Source of the DNA: Polytrichum commune
Taxonomy: Eukaryota > Streptophyta > Polytrichopsida > Polytrichales > Polytrichaceae
Direction: 5' to 3'
Assembly: GCA_950295325.1 (NCBI GenBank)
Contig: OX485803.1
Span: forward strand, 75,035,554-75,099,553
Length of the DNA stretch: 64,000 bases
Shown here: positions 1 through 11,049 of the stretch, piece by piece
How the letters are laid out: each line of letters opens with the position of its first letter
Position numbering within the stretch: the first letter of the stretch is position 1
The notes under the pieces: model-generated
The model's database searches: none
What the model was told of the DNA's origin: nothing
The model's input: only the letters and a program-made list of their open reading frames with translations
Translations under genes and position numbers: made by a program

Positions 1-502
1 TTGGATGCTTTGATGAGAGTATCATTATGCATGATATTTAAATTTAAGCATAGTTGAAACGCAATTAACAAAACCGAAACATCGAGATATGGGTTGAATT
101 CATATGTTTATAATATCTTAAACAACATTACGGATTAATTATGTCCCTCCACACATAGGTGCTTGTATTAAAACAAAACGAATGGGTATGTGTTGAATTT
201 ACATCCCTCTTGCACATTACACAACCTTCGGGATTCATCCAATCTTTCCACACCGAGGCCTGAGCTTGTATTATCGCTTATAAGTAGTAGCAAACTTGTT
301 TATACTGGAGTTTTTGTTTCAGTGGTAAGTTGTGTTAAGTACTCGATTATAGAATACCAATATATGATCTTGAAAACCTTTAATCAAAAGTAAAGGTTTA
401 AAGTAAATGGTAAAATATGGCTTACAATATAAATCCATCTATGTGATGTAATGTTTGGACAATTTAACAACGACATCATATTAACAATGTAGGTGGATTT
501 TG
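1..502. other. AT-rich noncoding stretch
   Basis: No credible coding region, RNA gene or repeat boundary was seen. The longest reading frames are short, lack family motifs and have random-looking composition. Confidence 0.5.
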
Positions 503-690
503 CCATTCATAACATTATTCAGGTCCATAACATGATTGTTTTCTGGGATTCATAGTATCCCACAAAACATTCCTTGATATTCCCACATTCACTCTTAATA
601 TGGGAATATAAAGGAATATCTTATAAAATACTATCAATCCCACAAAACATTGTTATGGATTTGAATAATGCTATGTTAAGCTCACATCAA
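503..690. mobile_element. MITE, CATAAC-TIR family (family H)
   Basis: The two ends are inverted repeats of nearly 40 bases. The left end reads CATAACATTATTCAGGTCCA. The right end, reverse complemented, reads CATAGCATTATTCAAATCCA. Both arms run on into a TGTTTT(G/C)TGGGA block. There is no coding capacity. Relatives lie at about 12,536 and 15,963. The target duplication is unclear here, so the superfamily is not assigned. Confidence 0.7.
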
Positions 691-2165
691 AGGATAACAA
701 GTATCAGCCAAATCTTGTACTTGCCTCTAAGGGGTAGATTTTACCCAGCCAAAGAAAGATTTAAAAAAATGAAAGGTAAGGTTACCCATAAATTTGCTTC
801 ACTTTTGAAATGTTTATGGTTTTATTTTACAAAATTTAAAGGTAGTCATATATTAGTTTTGAATTACTTCCACTTAAGCCTTGACATGTATTGGGAGTTA
901 TACAGTTAACCATGCTTGCACTATGTCCTCGTGTTAGTTTAGGGTTGGGCGATTATAGGGTTTAGGGTTTAGGGTACCACGTATGAACTAATGAGAGTAT
1001 CCCCCTTCAGTCACCCACTTAATATTGCTTGCCTTAATAATATTTGGATACCCTACTCTCCCCTTCTTTCCATTATGCTTTGTTGGGCTCATAATGGTAC
1101 TTGGAACAACAATTGCTATTGTTTGAGTCATTACTGTAGATAATGTACATGGGGTACGAAAATTGGTTTTTTTCTCACGTATAGTACATGAAGAAGGCTA
1201 GTATTAGTTTTTTTGAAATAAATGTTGATGTATTGAAGGGGGCCCTAAGGTTAAGAGAGGTAATTGACAATATTGATTTTAATGCAACCCATAGTATCTA
1301 TGACAATAGATGTGCTACTTTCATGGCCTCTAGGCGCTCAAAGATTGTGTACGTATTAATACAATAATATATAGGTGTGTAAAGGTGGGTAAATTAAACG
1401 GGTTGGATGGTAGGGTGGTGGCCAATGTAATTACGATATTAAATGCAAGATGAGAGGAGATAACATGATATTGGAGTGAATATCATTACATCGTATGCAA
1501 AACATTAAAATAGATGCTAGTTTAATTTTGAATGACATGTATTTTTATTCTCCATGTACTATTGTTATTGTTGTGGTTAATTTTTTACACGATACTATAA
1601 TTTTCTGTCTACTAATTCTACAATGACCTTTCAATATTAGGTACTTCAATATTAAAACCCCCCCTCAACAATGTTCAATGCTCATATATTATTAGCCAAT
1701 TTTCTTTGTTGTCCACCATAAATATGTAGATGCCTTTTGCTTTGTCATTATGTGGACTCATGGTCTATGCATGTTGTCTACTATGAATACACATTCCATT
1801 GTAAGGCTGGCACACGGAATGTAGTAATGTTAGGTTTTTATTTATAGGACGTAGTTGGTGGCTAGTATCCTATGTTGGAAAACATATCCAAGGGAAAACG
1901 ATGAGTACTTAAGGGGACATCCCCCCACCAAGGGACTCTTTTTGCATCTCAGATGTGGGTTGCGCTGCTTGGACCCTTGTAGCGTGCTGGATGTTTATTT
2001 CGTGCAGGTACAAATCCTATTGCAATGGACCTTTTATACCCCAAACACTAAATTCCAAGCCCTAAACCCATTAGGGGAGCCAATTTTTATGTGGATTGCA
2101 CTTAGTATGATTGATTTTTGTTTATGGCAGGTATCGTTCTTGGTGCAAGGGTCCTATTATGGCGC
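691..2165. other. Noncoding stretch with telomere-like motif
   Basis: No gene seen. About 949-977 holds two to three units of TTTAGGG, an interstitial telomere-like or telo-box sequence. The rest is AT-rich and carries no recognisable family. Confidence 0.45.
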
Positions 2166-2177
2166 CGCAAATCACGG

Positions 2178-3033
2178 AGGTTTACGGACGCGCGTCCGTA
2201 AACCTTAAACCTGTTGGTTAATTGGATATTTATTGCTTTGAGAATTATACTTGAGGTATTACTCATGTACAATGAGGTTTACGGACGCGCGTCCGTAAAC
2301 CTACGTACCTTCTGGAACCATAGTTTGGCATTGCACCTGAACTGACATCATGACCATTTGCTATGTGAGTCTGCCAACAAGACTGTATTGTCCTGAAAAT
2401 TTACGGACGCGCGTCCATAAATCTTAAACCTCCGGGCGCATTGATCCTTTCTTTCCTTGATCGTTTACGGACGTGCTAGTAATGAGGTCCAGAGAGGTTT
2501 ATGGACGCGCGTCCGTAAACCTGCAAACCTCTGGTGCCATAATTTCGACCATGTGCCATGTAGAATATTACATTGAGGTTGTATGGTCAATGGAGGTATA
2601 AGATCCCTAAACCCTAAACTTACATCACCCTATGTGTCATAGTATAATATTTCGACATTGAAAACACAGTAGGAAGCGCGTATGTTAACCTCTTCAAATT
2701 CATAGTCGTCAAGCCTGGGTATACATGTCCGTGACACCTGGACATCTTGGTTCCCTAAACCTCTGTGTGTCTTGGACACCATTGACTTTTGACATTGGGA
2801 TGTTTGCGGACGCGCGTCCGTACACCTATGTTGTGTAGTTTGCGAAAACATTTGCGCATGATACTGACATCTTTGAGCACGAAGAGATTTACGGGTGCGC
2901 GTCCATAAACATGTCATATTTTTGTTGTGTGGACCTTTCCGCCGACTATGAACAAATAAAGGTATTTGTATGCGCGTGTGCTTGCACTAATAATGTTGTT
3001 ACATAGAGGTATACGAACGCGCGTTCGTATACC
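2178..3033. repeat. Array of long GC-cored palindromes upstream of the DUF7869 gene
   Basis: The unit is a 28 bp palindrome with half-arm AGGTTTACGGACGC followed by its reverse complement. Perfect copies lie at 2178-2205 and 2275-2302. Copies with one or a few mismatches lie near 2398-2423, 2495-2522, 2801-2826 and 2885-2912. Half-sites lie near 2462 and 2960. A perfect but sequence-diverged 26 bp palindrome (half-arm GGTATACGAACGC) lies at 3008-3033. Spacing is irregular, from about 33 to 300 bases. The array ends about 140 bases before the gene's ATG, where promoter or subterminal transposase-binding sites would sit. A related half-site lies in the gene's second intron (about 4635-4650), and weaker TTTACGGATG or TTTGGGATG motifs lie after the gene near 6408, 6466, 6560 and 6606. 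The function is inferred, not shown. Confidence 0.9.
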
Positions 3034-3172
3034 AATGTCTCTTTGTTTCCAGGCCATGAAATCCACTATTGTTCACATTGTGTTTCATTGACAATAAGCA
3101 TTAGGACTATCCATGACATTTATTGAATGGGATATTTTGACAAACTCTTCATTTGGATAACTTGTAGTGGCC

Positions 3173-6100
3173 ATGGATTCCAACGTCGGTGATAGTGCAT
3201 TTGAAATATCTTCGGAAGCGTCAAGCTATGGTAGCAAATTTGAAGGTGTCATAGAACAAGAAACTACAATTGATATCGCAAATGCAGAGGATGATTTCAT
3301 ACCACCATGTGAGGGTTATTCGCGAGAACAGTGGATTGATCTTGATGTTGTCCTAGTCAATGGATGTGGCGTCCCCATGGCCGATGGTGTTTGTAGGAAC
3401 TCAAATCCTACGGACTGTATTGATGCAAATCCCCTTGGGGAGGAAGATGTTGGGGTGTGCATTTTGAACTCCTTAAATCCTTTGGAAGTACCTTCTGGTT
3501 GGAGACTCTCTCTTCGTTAATGGCCGTTGCGAAGTGTTCTTCACGATGGTGTCAGCTTGTGAAATCATGCCCGTCGTTTTGAAGAAATACAAAAGGCTTT
3601 GTTCGCCACAATGCGTCCTAGACAAGGTCGGCGTAAATATGATTCCGTTTGCGTGCCCCATAAACCCATGCAACGTCGTCGAGATCTAACATTGGGAGAC
3701 ACATCTATTAGGTCCATAACAACAAATGATTGTTGTACAAAGAGGTGTTGCCAACTATTTCCCCGTGACAAAATCAAATCTTTGAGACAAGAGATGTGGT
3801 TTGTAGACTTTCGTATGCGATCTGCAAAGAAACTTGAAGTCCATCGCAACATGCACTTTGATGCCGAAGGTCGTAAGGTTGTGACCTTGGAAAACATAGA
3901 GGTATGTTGCACGGCATGGTACATTATACATGCAGTTTCAAAGGCAGATTTTTATAGGTTCCGGAACTACTCGCTGCAAGGACGGCGTTCTCGGTTCCAT
4001 GACAACTCTGGTACAAAGAAGCCCAAGGAGGCAACACTCCAAGCGGCTGCAACACTATCAACCATCATTATGCCATTAGCGGATGCGATGCCACACAAGA
4101 CACAGACTCTGCCGTCGGGGGAAAAGGTTGTCCAGATGGTTTCGCCTACAGGGACAAAATGGAAGAACATACTTATGGATGTTAATGAGGTTGGCGAAAA
4201 GGCTGGATGTGGGCCGATTTTGTTGTCAAAATTGAGTGTGATCAAGAATCAACAATTTGCAGAGTACATTACGAAGAGGCCTGGGAATAAGTTTGCTAGG
4301 TGTTTTGCTTGTGAGAAATATAAGGGCCTTCGAGATACACATCCAATAGGGATTGAGTCGCACAATAGACATCAACGGAAATACATTGAGCATGTCAACA
4401 ACCAGGAGGCACACTGTCAAGACTACTACAAGAATCGCGCATTATCGATAATGAGGCCGAATGAGGTTTTGACAATCATTTATGACAAAATGGACCATGC
4501 GAAGATTACGTGCCCTTGTTATGCACGGAAAATAAAGGCTACAGATGGATATTTCAAGCTCCCAATATCTGTCACAGGTTCGTTGGTTTTCACATTTTTT
4601 TTGCGCACCAACATACTCATCGTTAAGAGTTACAGATATACGTCCGTAAATGTTTGTTCATTTTCTTGGCCTGCTTGCAAAAAAATTGAATTTCCTTATC
4701 ATATATGATATTGGAATGTACTTCTCATTTGTATGTCTTAATTCAGGTATGATTGCACATGGCCATGTGGACATCAAGTATGCACATTATGGCTGGGATT
4801 TCTATCCAAGCGACGCCAATCATACCGTAGGGTCTTTTGCAAAACTTCTACGAGATCTTGAGACTCCGCCAACATCATCATCTCGTGCTCTTTTTGTTGG
4901 ATGTGAAACAACACCGATTTATGAGGCTGTGCTAGAGGGGAAAGAAGTTTGTCTATCGTCACTGCAAGAACCGCCTGAACAAACCGTTCTTGCTAAACCT
5001 TTGCCTCCAACTTTACACGTGCAACTGGACAATTGTGCCAAAGACAACAAATGTCGATACGTGTTTTGTTTTTGGTCATTGCTCGTAGCCAAGGGCATTT
5101 TCAAAGAAATGTTTGTGTCTTTTTTTTTGGTTGGCCACACGCATGATGACATCGACGCTTCATTTGGACGTTGGAATATGAAGTTGCACGAGGAGGATTT
5201 TCCGACGATTCCTCTTCTCATGAAATCATACATGGATTTGGATAATGTGCCAGTCATCCCGCATTTGATTGAAGAAGTGTCCGATTTCAAAGCGTTTATC
5301 GAACCATTCATTCTTAAGGGAGGTGACCGCTTAGTGGGCCATACCAAGGTTCAACAATTCCGATTCTATATGTGTGATGATGGTCTGCCGGCCATGCAAT
5401 TCAAAGTTTTGTGCACTTCCCCAGATTGGGGTCCAGAGAAAGGGATACTTGTCTGGCGCCAAAACGAAGAGGGCAAATGTATGCTACCTGATGGGGAGCC
5501 GAAGCCTTGCAAACCCAACCCCATGAGGAATGGACCAGAAATCATCAAAGGTATATCCGGATTCATCCAATATTGGAAAGAATTGTGCGAGGAAGATATC
5601 ACAAGGCGTGTTCGGGATACCCACGAACCATTGATTACGTACTGGGATCACATTCGCTCAACGTTGCTAGCACCCGATGTCGAAACACATTCATGTTTGA
5701 CACAAGGTTTTTGGCCACAAAGCCGAGTGACAATCATGGAATCTGAGGCCATGTTCTTCGACAATGGGGACATCCGGGAAGAGTTCGCAGCAGACGACCA
5801 TTATGTTGGCCCAACTCGTAATCGTCCGGCTCCATCATTTCGTGTGGTTGTTGATTGCTACGAAGGGTATATGATCCTCGTACGTCCTAGAGATGAGGAG
5901 CACCCTAAACCGATTTGGTTGGTAAAAACATTGTCATCACCAAATTTTGTTCCAACTAGCCCAAATTTTCATCAAATTGAGGTGGAATATTGCCGTCCCA
6001 GCACCAAAGATCAAAATGTGCTCCGCACATATTTAGGGTGGGACACGAAAAAAAATTTCAAATGGACAATGGACCCAGCATACGAACCAATATGGATAAA

Positions 6101-6269
6101 CACAGATACCATACTTTGTGCTTGGAAACCACGCAAAGGTTCCAAATCAAAGACAATGACCATCTCCCAAAAACATATAGATTTTGCCAAAGACAACTTG
6201 GCACGTATTGCTACTGCAGAAAACGATGTCGAGAATGGAAATGAAGCTGAAGATGAAGATGGAGAATGA
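3173..6269 (+). CDS. DUF7869-type putative transposase-like protein (3 exons)
   Basis: Proposed exons are 3173-3497, 3585-4577 and 4747-6269. They join in phase to about 946 codons. The second intron is clear: GT at 4578, AG at 4746, restoring a continuous frame. The first intron is inferred because the frame otherwise meets TAA at 3518 and TGA at 3560. The start is the first ATG in good context (GCCATGG). Residues 1-108 are acidic. A Cys-rich block follows (CC-x3-CC at about 158-164). Next come an AWYxIHxVSK segment, D409/D412 in YDKMDHAK, D534 in LDNCAKDNK, and GHTHDDID at about 569-576. These three acidic motifs are the signature of the DUF7869 family and resemble an RNase H-fold D-D-D/E centre. 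The C-terminal 350 residues match no family I recognise, and the tail is acidic. The reading frame has no breaks outside the introns, so the gene may be a recent mobile element or a domesticated one. DNA transposition is an inference. Confidence 0.8.
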
Positions 6270-6920
6270 TATTGACGTAGGGTTGGACCACAATTATTTG
6301 AAATGTGTCTTGGTTTTTCATGAAATATATGACATTGGGGTCGAATACTATATTAGATACATTTTATAGCAATTTTATAGATTACAATTATATATCATGA
6401 TTGTATTGATTTACGGATGTGGAATCCAACTTCACATGCGCTATCAAATGTTTTTTATATGTTTGTGTTTACGGATGTGGAGTCCAAACTATATAATTAT
6501 ATTGCAGATGCTAATTTGCAATTTCTTATACACACTGTCAAATTATTTTAATATTGTTGCGTTTGGGATGTGCCGTTCAATTCACCCACAATTGGCTAAG
6601 ATGTTATGTTTGGGATACGCATCCAAGAGTCCCTAGATATAAAATCATATGGCTATTTATAGATTCGTTAATTTTGTTCAATACAAAATCAAAAATACAA
6701 AATAATTGTGAATTTGTGTCATTGGAATATTGTGTTGGCGTAGTTTTGATTATCCCCCAAATAATTATTATATTTAGAAACATATATATTCATCACATAT
6801 GGATCTTTCGAACATTATGTTGCCATTGTTCCCCATGTTCCCTACGTTCACAATATTCGCATCCGAAACTACGGGTCCAATTTATTTTGAGACTTTCCAA
6901 AGTCTCCAATTAACGAATAT
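6270..6920. other. AT-rich flank after the DUF7869 gene
   Basis: No gene seen. It carries four weak relatives of the upstream palindrome half-site near 6408, 6466, 6560 and 6606, each starting TTTACGGATG or TTTGGGAT. If the gene lies in a transposon, this is probably its 3' subterminal part. No terminal inverted repeat was found. Confidence 0.35.
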
Positions 6921-6924
6921 AGTG

Positions 6925-7425
6925 TTATATGTGATTGGCTATTGAACTCATTTTGGGACCACTTCGGTTTACACCAAGGAAGACATGTCAGAGTGACCAT
7001 GGAGTTTGGCGTCCCCAAAAGTTATTTTCTAAATCCTACATTATCCATTGACATGGTCCAACGGGATTTGTGGTGGGAGAGGCAAAAAATGTGCTCTAGT
7101 AGAATAAGGCAAGGGCTTGTGGCAGAGAAATGTTGTTATAATATATTTTTAGTGAATTTTTTTTGGGGGAAAGAGAAGATGAAGACAAGAGAAGGTCAAA
7201 CTTGATTTTATTTTATTTTATTTCAAAATTGCCTTGTTAGGGCATGTATTAAAAAGAATCAACAAATTCATTTTTTGGTGTATGCTCATTCCTCTTGGCC
7301 CACATTCAATTTACACCTAGTGAGGGGCCCAAAGGGCTTTGTAAATTGATTTGTTAAGAAATCAGACCATGAAAGTTGGACCATGAAGTCAGACCATGGA
7401 AAATGGCCATCTTCCGTGGTCCATG
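6925..7425. mobile_element. Relic of the PIF/Harbinger-like element seen complete at 38,153
   Basis: The block aligns with both ends of the 38.15-39.29 kb element. Shared pieces include GACATGGTCCAACGGG, GAGAGGCAA, a GAAGACAAG block, GGGCATGTATTAAAAA, TCATTCCTCTTGG and CACCTAGTGAGGGGCCCAA. The middle of the other copy is missing and the outer inverted repeats are lost or too diverged to place, so the ends are approximate. Confidence 0.7.
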
Positions 7426-7429
7426 ATTA

Positions 7430-8025
7430 GTGTTGCATCTTTTATTCTAGAGGTAAGAGGCGGCATTATAAAATACTTTTGAAAATATATTTTAATGTTT
7501 TTTTAATAAAAAAATCATCGACGACATCAATCGTGAGGTCCTTTATGGCAAATCATTGTCAAAAACATTCCCCTCTTCTAAGATCAGTTCTTCGAGCTCT
7601 TCTCCGCCCAAGTATTGATCCAAGAATGAAGACATTGCGAAGGCAAACCACCATTCACAACTTGTCCGGTGTGCCATGTGGTGCGTTATGTATTCCAGTA
7701 TTTGCCAGTTCGTGTGGCAACACTCAAGGCTCAAACATTGCCATTGAGTTTGAATGTACGAATGGTATATAGTAATATGGAACAAATGACAAAGTTGAGC
7801 GTGTTTATATTTGCCCTACTGGCCTGGATTTTGACTGTAGTCGTGAATTTATAACATAAAAAAACATAAAAAATGCCTCAAAATTTGCCGAATACTTTAG
7901 AATGCATTTTAAAATATGAATTTTAAAACAAGAAAACGGTAGAACCGTAAGGCTCCGTCCTTTCTTATGAAAAACTATAATTGTAGTTGTATATTTTGCT
8001 CATGCGAGTTCATGGCTATTTACTA
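7430..8025. other. Noncoding stretch
   Basis: Short frames on both strands carry no known motif. One minus-strand frame (7543-7785) has an acidic stretch, but nothing supports it as a gene. Confidence 0.35.
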
Positions 8026-8815
8026 TACCTATAACTGATTATAGTCAATCAAATTCTTTCAATACATTTTAGGGAACAACTATAGTTAACCAGATTTTAG
8101 AACAACTATAGTTAACTACATTTTATGGCAGGTCAAATTGCGAACAACTATAATTATGAAAGGCAACTAGTTAACTAATGGTCGAATCAGTTGGTTAGTT
8201 GTCCAAAGTATGCAAGCTTTCACCATCCACATCAAATAAACTGAACCAAAAAATAACATGAACAAGTAACGTCCAAGTGTGAACACAAAGTGATTAGAAA
8301 CTTTGCTCTTGAAACATAGAAGTTGATGCATAGTCTCTATCCTACAAACACAATGCCCAAGAGTGGGCCACACACATGAAATCATGGGGAGAATACAAAT
8401 GGAACGGCGCCAATCCAAGTGCTCAAAGTGCGATCGGTGTTAGTTAATAACCAGAAAATGCCTTTGCAGGACTCGAAGAACTAGCATAAAGGCTGCCGAC
8501 TTTCCTGTGCTTGTTGAATCTTCTTCACCAAGGGGAACCACCCACCGAAGGTACACTCAAGAAGATATTTAGTGTCGCATGGGTAACACTGCTTTGTTTG
8601 CCACTTTAGTGAGTGTTATGTGTTAAGTGTTCTAACATGCTCTACTCCCTTCTTTATTCATTGCACCTCTGTAAGTGTTAGTTTTGAGAAAAATCAAGGT
8701 AATAATATATGAGAGCGTACATTTTAAACATGTAATCACATTTATCCCATATTCTTTGTGAACAAGTCAGGTATTCTCTCATTATTAAAGATCTACCGAT
8801 GAGGAGTTTTTGGAT

Positions 8816-9049
8816 ATGTATTCTTCACAACATCAAGAAATTGATGTTGATGAGGTTATGATTGATATGGTAGAAGAAGTTGTAAGATTGAGTGTTGCTG
8901 AGCGTTCTTTGAAGAAATACTTTGAACAAAGACAAAATAATGCCCTATCATACATCAGGAGCATTCAAGGACTCAAGAAGGAAGTTTCATCTCATCATTT
9001 GGAAGCTTCTCGTCAGACTACTATAGACTCTTTCTTTCGGTTAGTTTAG
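8816..9049 (+). pseudogene. C-terminal relic of a pogo/Tigger-like transposase
   Basis: About 77 codons (first ATG at 8816) end in RQTTIDSFFRLV. QTTIDSFF fits the PCNA-interacting PIP box (Q-x-x-I-x-x-F-F) that closes many pogo-like transposases. The upstream part is acidic (EIDVDEVMIDMVEEVV), as in the linker before the C-terminus in that family. The catalytic DDE and CENP-B-like DNA-binding parts are absent, so this is a fragment. A second relic with the same ending lies at 59,529-59,888. Confidence 0.6.
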
Positions 9050-9318
9050 TTGGAAGAATCTCGTCAAGTTACTACTATATAGATTATTTCTTTCAATTAA
9101 TTTAGTTGAAATATGTATTATCATTTGTACTTTCATTCTTTTATATGAAATGTTATGTTCTTCAATTTCATAATTTTAAAGTGTTTTTTCTATTATTTTT
9201 ATTAATCATCGGTATGAATTCTATAAGTGTTACTTGTTATAATTTTATATATGTTATTTTTTTTGCTACACCCGACCTGTTACATTTATAGAGTCCTGAC
9301 TGTAGTATATCCCACTAA

Positions 9319-10032
9319 TGCCCCCTTCCCACCTGACTTTAGCTAAGACTAAAAGTTGGTTCTAACAAACCGGCCTTCACACCATCAACATTATATAGTG
9401 CCGAGCCTAGTTAAGCCTCAACCACCGACCCTCCCATCGGTACCTAAACATGAGGCAAGAATATAGGAGCTTTAAAAGTGTCGCCTCTCATCCTTGTGAT
9501 TGGTTGCTTTTTAGTCTTATGCCCCCTCCCCAGTGGATATTAGCTAAGCCTAAAAGTGGGTTCTTAAAAATGAGCGTTCACACCATCGACATTATCTAGT
9601 GCCGAGCCTAGTTGGCAAATGATGTGGCATGGCTTAAAAGTGGAGGTTTTAAGCTAAAACTACCGACCCTCCCATCGGTACCTAGACATGAGGCAAGAAT
9701 GTAGGACCTCTAAAAGTGTTGCCTCCCGCTCTTGTGATTGGTTCTTTTAGTCTTAGCTATGAGGGCACGAGGAGCTCCATTAACAAAAACCAATGGTAAT
9801 AAGTATTTAGGCATTTGGGGATGGGACAAAAACTACCCAACATTCATTGCTTGGTAGATAAGACCATGAACATGTGTGAAAGCTACTTAACTAAAACCTA
9901 CTTGGAAATCTCCGGAGCAAGTTCTTGTAGGTGCATTGGGATAGTCGGATGCCTCCGCTATAACCGAGGGATCTTTACCCGGTTTTTAGGAAATACTTTG
10001 GGTCTTAACTAAAGTCAGGTGGGAAGGAGGCA
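9319..10032. mobile_element. PIF/Harbinger-like non-autonomous element, TAA target duplication
   Basis: The left end is TGCCCCCTTCCCACCTGACT. The right end, reverse complemented, is TGCCTCCTTCCCACCTGACT. Both are flanked by TAA (9316-9318 and 10,033-10,035). Three-base TWA duplications are the mark of PIF/Harbinger. The left part is an internal direct duplication of about 205-240 bp (about 9313-9520 and 9519-9760) sharing the CATCGGTACCTA and GTGCCGAGCCTAGTT blocks. No transposase is encoded. Confidence 0.8.
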
Positions 10033-10605
10033 TAAGCTAAGCTAAAGTTAACTTCAAAGCTTGAGGGGGAACTTTCTAGGGCACTTGCGTGATTCATTCT
10101 AGAATGTACAACTTTTACAATTAGGAGTAGGTGGGTCAAGGATCTCCATTCCACATCTACACGTGTGTATGTCTACATTCTAGATCCTTGGCCCACCTAC
10201 TAGAATGTACCCTAAGCCCTAAACCCTAACCCTTGGGTTTGAGCCTTCTTTGAGAAAACTTTTAGACCTTGGACAACTAACCAACTAACCAACTAATTCA
10301 ACTAACAGTTAACTAGTTGCTTTTCGTAACTGTAGTTGTTCACGATTTGACTTGTCAACAGATGTAGTTAACGATAGTTATATCTAGTTAACTAAAGTTG
10401 AGTGCAACTTGTTCACAAAATTTTGTTGTAGTGTTGTATTATCACTAGTATGTTATTTGTGTTGGTGTACATGGAGATTGTTCCGGAGCTCAACATTGTG
10501 AGTGATTGTATAAAGGCGTTTCTTGATGATCCTCAATGGCCTAAGCATATTTTAAGACTCTCAACTAAAGCAAATCAAGAGGTGACCTTCTTTGGATATA
10601 TAATA

Positions 10606-11020
10606 ATACTTGAAAATTTTCTAGTTAACTATAGTTGATCCTGAATATGGTCTTAATTTTTTCTAGTTAACTTTAGTTGTTCTTGAATATGGTCTTAAAT
10701 TTTTCTAGTTAACTATAGTTGTTCTTGAATATGGTCTAATTTTTTTTTCTAATTAACTTTAGTTGTTCTTGAGTATGGTCTTAAAATTTTCTAGTTAACT
10801 ATAGTTGTTCTTGAATATGGTCTTAATTTTTTCTAATATACTTTAGTTGTTCTCGAATATGGTCTTAAATTTTTCTAGTTGACTATAGTTGTTCTTGAAT
10901 GTGGTCTTAATTTTTTCTAATTAACTTTAGTTGTTCTCAAATATGGTCTTAAATTTTTCTAGTTAACTATAGTTGTTCCCTAAATTGCATTGAAAAAATC
11001 TAATTAACTATAGTTCTTTT
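10606..11020. repeat. Tandem array, about 42-44 bp unit with TAGTTAACTA core
   Basis: About ten units of the form TCTAGTTAACTATAGTTG, TTCTTGAATATGGTC, TTAATTTTT. The core alternates between AGTTAACTAT and AATTAACTTT forms, suggesting a dimer of about 86 bp as the higher-order unit. TAGTTAACTA is itself a perfect palindrome. The array ends in AGTTGTCCAAGGTATG, as does the arm at 8197. Confidence 0.85.
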
Positions 11021-11049
11021 GGCAGTTGTCCAAGGTATGAAAACTTTCT

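Larger units (their letters stand above)
8030..10425. mobile_element. Composite element bounded by inverted TAGTTAACTA-repeat arms
   Basis: The left arm (about 8030-8224) and right arm (about 10,240-10,425) are inverted copies. Both contain the palindrome TAGTTAACTA, GAACAACTA(T/C)A and AGTTGTCCAA, arranged with the repeats outside. Between them lie a pogo-type C-terminal relic (8816-9049) and a complete PIF-like element (9319-10,032). A further direct copy of the left-arm arrangement follows at 10,600-11,050. Subterminal arrays of short palindromes are typical of CACTA and some other DNA transposons, but no TIR or target duplication was fixed here. Confidence 0.55.

Noticed and set aside
574-909. 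Plus-strand reading frame of 111 codons
   Set aside because: It overlaps the MITE arm at 503-690 and has no family motif; chance opening.
1855-2208. Plus-strand reading frame of 117 codons
   Set aside because: It runs into the first palindrome and shows no domain or start context.
2178-3033. CRISPR-like array interpretation of the regular palindromes
   Set aside because: Spacing is irregular, repeats are fully palindromic and the sequence is eukaryotic.
3565-4420. Minus-strand frames opposite the DUF7869 gene
   Set aside because: Shadows of the plus-strand coding exons.
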